From IMG/VR virus record IMGVR_UViG_3300029448_000058, positions 7,572 through 48,687 of that record: a stretch of 41,116 nt of DNA; one strand, given 5' to 3'. The position numbers and the translations under genes are program-made. A model generated the notes under the pieces. That model was not told the DNA's origin. It was given only the letters and a program-made list of their open reading frames with translations, and ran no database searches. Source of the DNA: a virus. The stretch's first letter is position 1. Each line of letters starts with the position of its first letter. Shown in pieces: positions 1 to 9,100 of the stretch.

Positions 1-2
1 TA

Positions 3-128
3 GGAACAGTTAGCGTAGCTAAAGGTAGTGGAGGAAGTGGGGGTAGTGGGACTGGTCAATCTGACAATACTAATGGCACTAATGGTGCTAATGGTAAAGA
101 CGGGAAAGCAATACATATACAAATATAA
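3..128 (+). CDS. C-terminal end of a Gly-rich, collagen-like virion protein (partial)
   Basis: Only the last 41 codons lie in the window; the 5' end is cut off by the left edge. The frame starting at base 3 reads Gly/Ser-rich sequence (GGSGGSGTG), then NTNGTNGANGKDGK, which is collagen-like Gly-X-Y spacing, and ends in AIHIQI and a TAA at 126-128. Such low-complexity tails are common at the ends of phage fibre or appendage proteins, and the position just upstream of the internal virion proteins fits a tail or fibre gene. The function is inferred from composition and context only. A 61-base gap separates it from the next gene. Confidence 0.6.
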   Translation, partial: GTVSVAKGSGGSGGSGTGQSDNTNGTNGANGKDGKAIHIQI

Positions 129-189
129 TGGAATTGAATAAATATGTTTAAAGTGTTAAATTATAATCAAACATCAAAGGTAAAATAAG

Positions 190-1101
190 ATGGCTACTTC
201 AAGAATGGCTAGAAGAAATCTAGCTCAACAACAATTGAAAGTTAAGCAAGAAGCTTCTAAAACTGCAACAATAACTTCAGGACTTCAAGAAATAGGTGGA
301 ATGCTTCAGCTTTATGGAGAGGCTACAAAGCCCATGAGAAGTGCTTGGAAAGATTTTGAAGCAGGACAAAAAGAGCTTGGAATTGATAGCCCAATGAAAC
401 CTGAAGGAAACTTTTTACAAAAATTAGCAGGTGGTGCAAAAGATATGTTTAATAAACAATTTAGAATGCCTGAAAATGTTCATGATGGAAGAACTTTTTT
501 TAGTGATAAAAGTGGTAAAAAAATGAGTTATACAGGTGATGATATACAATTTGCAGGTAGAATTGCAACTTCTAAAAATCCATTAGTTAGACAAACTTTA
601 GCTGAAGCTCAAGATAGTGGTAAAAGTTTTTCAGAAGCTTTAGGAATTGGTAATGAGATAACAGGTGGAATGTCTGAATCAGATATGGAGTTCAAAGCAA
701 AATTAAGTGCCCAAAGAAGAGGTGGAAGTGGTCGTTATGGAAAATTTGGTGCTAAACCAAGTATATCAAGCATGGATAGTGGGACGGGTGTTTTATCTCA
801 ATTAGCAGGAGTTGAATCATCTTTGACAGGAGGTAATATGATGATGGATTCTTCTACTGCTTTTGATTTGCCTGAACCCAAGCTAAACGAAGTAAGTCGA
901 GAAGCAATAAAACAAGTAGCTACTGGTCCTCAAGGTCAAAGATTAGAGCATCATTCTGTAACAGGAGATTTATTTTATTATATAGACCCTAGCGATAAAA
1001 GTAAAGGTTCAGAGCTTGTAATGCCTGGTACTGAGATGTGGACTAAATTAGGTTTAGATAAACTTCAAGAAATGCAAACAGATAATAAAGGAATGAAATA
1101 A
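190..1101 (+). CDS. Putative internal virion protein (303 aa), unknown family
   Basis: I do not recognise the family. The ATG at 190 is preceded by an AAAGG ribosome-binding site. The N-terminus is basic (MATSRMARRN), followed by a Gln/Lys-rich helix and then a Gly/Ser-rich low-complexity middle around residues 150-220. There is no signal peptide and no membrane segment. The stop codon overlaps the ATG of the next gene (TAATG), so the two are translationally coupled. Its place at the head of a five-gene block ending in two giant proteins matches the order of small internal or ejection proteins in T7-like phages, so a virion role is the best inference. A tail-associated protein is the alternative. 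Confidence 0.6.
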   Translation: MATSRMARRNLAQQQLKVKQEASKTATITSGLQEIGGMLQLYGEATKPMRSAWKDFEAGQKELGIDSPMKPEGNFLQKLAGGAKDMFNKQFRMPENVHDGRTFFSDKSGKKMSYTGDDIQFAGRIATSKNPLVRQTLAEAQDSGKSFSEALGIGNEITGGMSESDMEFKAKLSAQRRGGSGRYGKFGAKPSISSMDSGTGVLSQLAGVESSLTGGNMMMDSSTAFDLPEPKLNEVSREAIKQVATGPQGQRLEHHSVTGDLFYYIDPSDKSKGSELVMPGTEMWTKLGLDKLQEMQTDNKGMK

Positions 1102-1634
1102 TGTTTGAACAATTAGCATTTATAGACCCTATTACTGCAGGTCTTATTATAACTACAGGAGCTAAAGCAATAGGTTCTTTTTTTGGCAGTGATAAAAAAG
1201 ATACACAAGACACTATAGATGCAAGTAAACAACTTTCTTTTGCTGAAATAAAAGACACAGAAAATGAAAGAAGATTTAATTTAAATAAAATTAATAGACA
1301 AACTGAAAGTTTAATTGACTCTGCTACTGCGGGTGGTCAACAATCAATGGCTGAAATTGCTTTAAGTACTGATGTTACAAGTGGATTTGAAAGTAATGAA
1401 ATGTTTCAAACTGCTGTTGATAATACAAAAACTGAAGTTTATGATAGCTATGGAAGTTCTGTTGATGATATAGTAGCTACAGCAGACGAAAATAAGTTTC
1501 AATTAAATTTAAATACAAAAAAACAATTAGATACTATTTCAGCAGAACTTGATTCAAACATGGCTAATGCAGTATCTGCTCCTGATACTTGGCTTGAAAG
1601 ATTTACAGGCTCATCAAATTATAAAGTAGGATAA
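1101..1634 (+). CDS. Putative internal/ejection protein with N-terminal hydrophobic segment (177 aa)
   Basis: The N-terminus (residues about 9-28, PITAGLIITTGAKAIGSFFG) is a Gly/Ala/Ile-rich hydrophobic stretch. Polar, Asn/Gln/Thr-rich helical sequence follows, about 150 residues. A short glycine-zipper-like membrane segment followed by an amphipathic helical body is typical of small ejection proteins (T7 gp14-like), which sit beside two larger internal proteins as here. No enzymatic motif is visible. The start is fixed by the TAATG overlap with the gene before, and the next gene starts 5 bases after its stop. The role is inferred from size, hydrophobic profile and gene order. Confidence 0.6.
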   Translation: MFEQLAFIDPITAGLIITTGAKAIGSFFGSDKKDTQDTIDASKQLSFAEIKDTENERRFNLNKINRQTESLIDSATAGGQQSMAEIALSTDVTSGFESNEMFQTAVDNTKTEVYDSYGSSVDDIVATADENKFQLNLNTKKQLDTISAELDSNMANAVSAPDTWLERFTGSSNYKVG

Positions 1635-1638
1635 AATT

Positions 1639-3111
1639 ATGGCAACTCTAGGACAACAATCGGCAAGAATTTTAAGACAGAATAGAAGACTTCAAGAATA
1701 TGAAGATTATGATGATTTAACTATGTTAAAAAGAGTTATGTCAAATCAAGGAAATCCAAGTATTGAGCTTAGTAGAGATTTAACTATTGAAGATAAAATT
1801 AAAAAATCTAAAGAAAGTGGTATAACTGAAAACTTTAATCAAATAAACGCATATATATTAGATAAAGATAATAATTTAAGAAATGATTTATCTGACAAAG
1901 ATATAAAACAATTAAAAGGTCATGTAGAAGGAATAAGAAAATCAAGCAGTGCTTTATATAATCAAGAAAATAATTTTGAATTAGAAAATCAAATAAATAA
2001 TATGTCTGTTAATCTTATGGAAAGTTTAAATACTTTAGAAAGAAATAATAAAATAGAAAGAAGTTTTATAGGTCTTGAAAAAGCTATAGAAAATTTAGGT
2101 GACCCTATGGAATCTGAAGATGGTCTTTATGTAAGTAGAGGAGATTATTCTATTACAGGTAAAGGAAGTATGCAAGAAGGTACAAAATTTATTTTAGATA
2201 ATGTAAAAAGATTAGGAGAAAATACTAGAAGTGTTGGAGGTGAAAAAGCTTTTAAATTATTTGAACCATTTACTGAAAAACTTGAAAAGCAAGTAAATGA
2301 AAAATTTGCTTTATTTGAAAATATGAATTATTACACACGAGGAGAAGGTGCTAATGATATATTATCTTCTCCAAAAGCAAAAGCTAAATTTAAAGAAGCA
2401 TTAAGATTGTTTAATACTAAAGGCGAAGAAGATGTCACTAAAATACAAAAATTGTTAGATGAACTTCCTGCTCTTATTGGAGCTAGAGATTTAAAACTTT
2501 CTGATAACGAGTTATCAACTCGAGAAAAGTTAAAAGAAAGTGATGAGAAAGCATATGATACAAGAGTTAGTACTAAATTAAAACAATTTAAAGGTGCTGC
2601 TATAGGATATAAAGATAAAAAGTTTGCTGAATCAATTTTTGGTGCAAATGAACCTAGACAAGGAGCATTTAATGATAAAGAAACATCTATAGATTATGTT
2701 GAAAATACTATAGAGCCTTTGATTTTAAATGTTTTAAGTGAAGGTATAAAAGAAATTAAAAACGTTAAAGACCCTGATAAAAACTTTGACATTAATACAG
2801 CTGTAGAGCAAAATGACTTTGCTACAATAATGCAATATTTCTTAGATGAAACTCCTTACAAAGACCCTAAAGATAAATCAATAAAAACTTATGGAGACGC
2901 AAGGTTAAAAGGAATAAAAACAACTAAAGGTGTAAGAGCACAAAATAAAGCTGCTAATTATCTTAGAAATGGGTTGCAATTAATACAATTAATTAGAAAC
3001 CAACATGGATATAGAGAAACTATTCCTTTAAATGATTTAATGGGTGCTCTTGACAAAGATAATGATGGAACACCTGATACAATTGATATTGATGGCGGAA
3101 TTGAAAGATAA
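1639..3111 (+). CDS. Putative internal virion protein, helical (490 aa)
   Basis: This is a Lys/Glu/Asn-rich, mostly helical protein with a very basic N-terminus (ATLGQQSARILRQNRRLQE). No membrane segment or catalytic motif could be recognised. Near the C-terminus it carries DKDNDGTPDTIDIDGG (about residues 470-486), which resembles a calcium-binding DxDxDG loop of the kind seen in dockerin or thrombospondin type-3 repeats. By position it is the third of five co-directional virion genes and corresponds to the middle internal protein of T7-like phages, an inference from gene order only. No separate promoter is visible in the short gaps on either side. Confidence 0.6.
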   Translation: MATLGQQSARILRQNRRLQEYEDYDDLTMLKRVMSNQGNPSIELSRDLTIEDKIKKSKESGITENFNQINAYILDKDNNLRNDLSDKDIKQLKGHVEGIRKSSSALYNQENNFELENQINNMSVNLMESLNTLERNNKIERSFIGLEKAIENLGDPMESEDGLYVSRGDYSITGKGSMQEGTKFILDNVKRLGENTRSVGGEKAFKLFEPFTEKLEKQVNEKFALFENMNYYTRGEGANDILSSPKAKAKFKEALRLFNTKGEEDVTKIQKLLDELPALIGARDLKLSDNELSTREKLKESDEKAYDTRVSTKLKQFKGAAIGYKDKKFAESIFGANEPRQGAFNDKETSIDYVENTIEPLILNVLSEGIKEIKNVKDPDKNFDINTAVEQNDFATIMQYFLDETPYKDPKDKSIKTYGDARLKGIKTTKGVRAQNKAANYLRNGLQLIQLIRNQHGYRETIPLNDLMGALDKDNDGTPDTIDIDGGIER

Positions 3112-3129
3112 TAAACGAGATACAATAAT

Positions 3130-6100
3130 TTGAGCCAAACAAAAATAACGTATAGTCAATACGCTAATAGATTAAAAATGTATGACCCTAGTATATCAAA
3201 ACTAGGATTGTCAGATGAATTGTTAGCAAAAAGATATTTACAGTTTAATCCTGACCATAAAAGTGTTATTCAAGAAGAGTCTCTCTCAGAATTATATAGT
3301 CCTGGAATTGAAGCAAGAGCCGATGATTCTAAATTTGCTAAATATCAATTTCAAGAAATGATGTCAGGTATTCCTTCTGCTGTTGCAGGTGGTATAGGTG
3401 CTGTAACAGGAAATCAAGATATAATAAATTATAGTGAAAGACTAAGAAAAGAGCAACAAGAAAAAAGTAAAGAAAGATTAGAAGACCCTGAACTTTTAGG
3501 ATATTTACAATGGATTGAACAAGAGCCTGTTACTTTAAGTAATATGTTTCAAGGTAAAATGATACAAAGAGGACTTGCTCAAGCTGCTCCATCTGTAGCA
3601 ACAATGATAGTTACTGATGTTGGATTAGGTCTTCTTACTGGAGGAGTTTCTACTGTTTTAACAAAAGGAGCTGTTGGTCTTAAAGCAATATCTAAAGCCA
3701 AAAAAACTATGGCTGCAGCTAAAAAAGCAGGAACGCCTATACCAAAATCTAGCTTAACACCTACTATGAAAATTGCTAAAGCTGAACAAGGAATTCGCAC
3801 TGCGGGAACTATGACAACTATGGGGCTTATGGAGGGTTCAGAGCAGTATAATTCTACTATGGATTATCTTATTTCTGAAGGAGTTGATGTAGAACAAGCT
3901 AATAAAGTTGCTTCTATCGCAGGAGCTACTTATGGTGCTTTATCAGGCATATTAGAATATATTCCTTATGGTAAATTTAAACAACGTTTAGGAATTGGTA
4001 GTGTTAAAAATAGAGTAGAGTTTGAAAAGAGAATTGTACAAGCTTTAAAAAGAAGAGGTGGTTGGCAAAAAGGCAAGACATTTACTAAGGATATGATTGA
4101 ACAAGCTTTCCTTGAATCAGGAACAGAATACGCTCAGTATCTTACTTCTTCTTTAATTGATTACTATGTTAAAAAAGGATATAGCGAAGTTCCTGAAGAA
4201 GCTTTGCAAGAATTAAAAGATGCATTTACAAGTGCTGAAGCAAGAGAATCTGCTTATTCAGGTGGAGTAATGGGTACTTTTATGGGTGGTTTTAGTGGTG
4301 GAGTATCTGCTTTTAGTACTAAATCAAGATTAGATTTGGTTAGAGAAGATGTTAAAAATTTAGATTTATCTGAAGAAGAAGTTCAAACTATAATAGAAGA
4401 TAAAGTAGATGAAATAGTTGAAGAATCTCCTGCTAGTAGCAAAGTAAAATTTGGTGCATTTCTTGGTGACTATAGTAATATGACTAGCGAAGAAAAAGAT
4501 ATTGCTCAAGAATTAACGGCAGTCTATAGAGACAATTCTAAAAAAGCAGTTGAAGATGTTGTAGAGGCTGTAAAAGATGAGCCAAAACTAATACAAGAGA
4601 TGTCTGAAGAGGATAGATTTGATTTATATGAACAACTGCTTATTGAAGACCCTGACTTTGACACTTCTAAACTTGAACAGCTAATTGAGCCTCAAGCAGA
4701 AGAAGAGCAAACTATAAAAAAAGAACAAACAGAGGTAAAAGATACTCCTGTAGAAGAACCAAAGCAAGAAATAGATGAATTACAAGACGAACCATCAGAA
4801 GAAGGTGCTGTTGATATAACATCTAAAGTAGGTAAGCCTAAAAAGAAATTAACTAAAAAAGATTTAGACAGAGTAAATATTACATACGAAGATGGCGAAT
4901 TTGAAGTTAAAGTTGATAAAAAAGTTGTAGAAGATTTACAAGAAAACGAATTAGATGCTTTACAGTCAGGTATTGCAGCTATGGATAAAGGTGAAAAATC
5001 AGATGTAGCTTTTGAAGAAGCTAGTATGTCTATATTAAATAGAATTGATGAGCCTGTAGAACCTAAACAAGAAATTGATGATGTAGCTCAAGAAGAAGAA
5101 AAAGCTCTTGATATAACTAGTAATATTGGTAAACCTAAAGAAAATATTACTCAATTAAGAAAAAGAGCTAAAGAAGCAGGCATAAAAAATGTAACAAAGA
5201 AAAAGAAAGCAGAACTATTAGAAGAAATAAGAGTTTTAGAAGCAGTAGAAGCTAAAACTATGGCAGAAACTCCTGAAGTATTTGAAGACCAAGAAGAAAA
5301 AAAACTTAGCCCAAATGCTGAATCAAATATAGCAGCTTTAGAAGGAAGAGTAACTTTAGAAGAAGATAATAATAAAGTTTATGCTTCAATAGATGGAAAA
5401 AGAGTTGAATTAAATGATGAAGAATTAAAAAGATATAAATTTTTAAAAGAAAAAAATGATGAACCTAAATATGAAAGTGGAGATTCAGCAGTAATTTTAA
5501 GTACTCAAGTTCAAGCATTAGAAGCTCAAATATATAAAAGAGCTGTTTTAGATGAAGGTTTAAAAACAACTCCCAAACCGACTACTCAAGAAAAACAAAA
5601 ATCTGCTCAAGTTGACAATCTTAGGTCAGAAGAAGAACAAAAAGAATCTTCAAAGCCAATAATTGAAGAAACAGAAACTATAGAAGAGAAGAAAGAAAAG
5701 AAAAAACAAGTACTAAAAGAAGAAAAACAAGAATTAAACTCTACTCCAAAAGAAGATTCTGATATATTTGATGATAGAACAGATTCTAAAGAATTTAACT
5801 ACACTAAAGGTCAAAAAAATGCCTTATCAAAAATTGCTGATTATATAAAATCTAAAACAAAAGATTATTTTGTATTTGCAGGTTACGCAGGAACAGGTAA
5901 AACAACTGTTGTAGAAAATATTGTAAACAATGCTGAAAAGAACAAATTAAAAGTTTTTGTAGCAGCTCCTACAAATAAAGCAACAGTTAGATTAGCAGAA
6001 AAAGCTGAAGGTAAATACGAAGCTAATTTTAAAACATTACATAGTTTAATGTATGGTGCTCCAAATGAAGATACAGGTGAATGGGAAGCTAAAATTGATT

Positions 6101-9100
6101 TATCTTCTGAAGATATAGTTATTATAGATGAAGCATCTATGATTGATGATTTTTTATGGAAAGATATACAAGAAAATATAATAGATGTTGGTGCAAAAGT
6201 TATATTAATAGGTGATGGATTTCAATTAGCTCCTGTTGGTAGCGACCCAAAGCTAATGCAAAAATATAATCAAAAAGGTTATCAATTAACAAATGTAGTT
6301 AGACAAGCTGCTGAAAGTGCTGTTATTAAATTTGCTACTGCTTTAAGAAGCACAGGCTCAATGTTTATGCCACAATCTTCTCAAGGTGAAGTGTCTATAT
6401 TAAATAATCAGCAATTAGCTCAACAATACTTTGAAGATATTAAAAATAATAAAGACTCTATTTTAATTGTTAATTCAAATAAAACAAGAGTAATTATGAA
6501 TCAAAAAAGTAGAGCTGCTAAATTTGGAGATGAAAGTAATAAATCTTTTTTATTAGAAGGTGAAAAGCTTATTACTGTAAATAATAGTCAATATAGCAAA
6601 AATGGAGAAACCTCTACAGTAACAAAAATAAATGAATTAAGTGAGCCTTTTGAAGTTGATTATGTTAAAGGTTTTGGTCAAAATAAACAAACAAACAAGA
6701 TTGGTCTTTTACATTATTTTGATGAATTTGGAAGACATAATTTTTTAGCACCTTATTTAGAAGATGCTTCTTTGCATGGAAGTCAAATAACTCAATCAGA
6801 ATTATCAGAAATTGAAGCAAAATTTCCTGGAACTGTTGAAAAAACAAGAAGTGGAAAATTAATGCTTTCTAGTGAAGTTACAATAAATACTTGGGGATAT
6901 GCCATTACTGCTCATAAATCTCAAGGAAGTCAATGGGAAAATGTTTTTGTAGCACAGTCAAATCCTTATGGTGATAAAGAATCACAGGCTAGATGGCTTT
7001 ATACTGCTATAACTAGAACTAGCGATAAATTATATATGGTTAAAGATATAGCTCCTACTCAATCTTGGGGACAAATATCTGATATATTAAACAAAAGCGA
7101 ATCTGTTAACAATGATAATATAAATGAAAAACTTCAAGAAGTATCAAAAGGTCAAAAAATAGAAAACAATAAAGAGTTAGCTGCCAAGATAGCAGCAAGG
7201 CTTGAAAAACAATTTCCATTTATTGATGCTAATGCAGTTGAAAGAGTATACAATAGGTTTGGAAGGGAAGTAGCAGGAAGAGCTATTGATAGTATGGTTG
7301 AATGGAGTCTTACAAAAGGAACTCTTGATACAATTCCTCATGAATATGCACATATATATGTAGACCTGTTGAGAAATATGCCTATTATTAAACAAGGTAT
7401 ACAAAAGTTTAGAGATGAAGGTGATACATTAGATAGGGCAGAAGAAAATCTTGTACAATATATAGGTGAATATTATGCAGATAGAATACAAGTAGAGTCA
7501 TTAAAGAAAAAAATGGGTATATGGCTTAAACAATTTTGGCTTTCTATTAAAAAATCGTTTGCAAACTTAAATAAAGATGAAATTGGTTCATATCTTGCTG
7601 AAAAGTTTTATCAAGATAGTATTTCAAAACAAACTATTGCAACAGCAGGTAAAGAAAGATTACAATTACTAGCTCCTGACTCAGATGCTTTTGTAAAAAC
7701 TGTAAGAACTCTTGAAAATGGATTTAACTCATTTAAATCTGAATTAAGAAAAAATAATTTTATTACAAAAGGAAAATTAGACCAAGATACAACAAATGAT
7801 TTAATTTCTACATATCTTGAAAAATTAGATATAAATCCTGCTTTAGAACCTGCTTTACTATATTGGCAAGGTAAAAATAAATATCAAGAAGATGGTTCTA
7901 ATATAATACAATTTAATTTTGATAATTCTGTAGAATTTTTTGGTAATTATGCTGAGATTTATAATGAACTTTTAACTACTATAGATACTAAAGATATAAG
8001 CTTTAAAAGTTTAAATAAAACAAATGCTACTTTTTTAAAAGGTCTTGGAGTTATTTCTGATAAAGATAGAAAGCGTTTGTTTATTCAAGCAAAATCTGTT
8101 AAAAATGATTTTGATAACTTTATTGAAATATTATCAAAAATTCATCTTAAAAAACCTCTAAATGAAATAACAAAAACAGAGTTAAATAAAGCTAGAATAT
8201 TTTATAATAGTGCTAACTCTTCTGTTAATGTTAATAGAAAATTATCTGAGCAACATTTAGTCCAAAGAAAAACATTAGATGGCTCTATGAGAGAAGATGG
8301 AACTATAAACCTTCAAAGAAAAACAGATGTAGACTCAGAAGGAAAATCTAATCCAAGATTTACAGTAAAATTACTTGCAGAAAATTTAGGAATAAGTCTA
8401 GATGATATTGAAGTATTGTCAGGAAAAGATTTAAAGTTTCTAGAAGCAGCAGACCCATATGGAATGGATTTTAATATTACAGATAGATATGATGCCTTAA
8501 CTGTAAAACAATTGAAAGCTCTTCAAATAGAAGCAGCCAAACAAGATTTAGTTTTATTTTTTAATAGAGGAGAAAATGAAAATTTTTACTTTGCTAAAAT
8601 AACGAAAGAAGATATAGAAAATGGTAAAGATGCTAAAAATTATTGGGAACTAAAAAAACAAGCTAATCCTAATTATTATACTCAAAAACATATTTTTAAC
8701 TTTACAGGAAAAAGATATGAAGATAATTATGATAAAAAAATACTTGATAAATGGAGAGCTGCTGAAATTGCAAGAGATAGAGCTTTAGAAAAAATATTCC
8801 CTGGATATTTAAATTATGATGGAGGTACAGTATTTAAAAGAGGAAAGTTGCCATTAACTCCGACTGTTACTTCTGATGAAATGCCAAATCAAATTGGTAG
8901 AATATTTGATAAAAATAAAGCAACGTTTGTAACAAATGGTAAAGCAGTAAGTGCAATTACAGGAAGAGATGGTAAAACTTATATATTAGATGGTAGTACT
9001 TTAAGCTCAACAGCTTTATTTAAAAATTTTAGAAAATATTTTGGTATGAAAGATGAATCTTCTAAAGCTAAGACTGTTATTATGGTAAATAATGACAATG

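Noticed and set aside
3579-3800. 73-codon minus-strand frame with hydrophobic stretches
   Set aside because: It is the antisense shadow of Gly/Ala/Thr-rich hydrophobic segments in the giant virion protein, with no translation signals.
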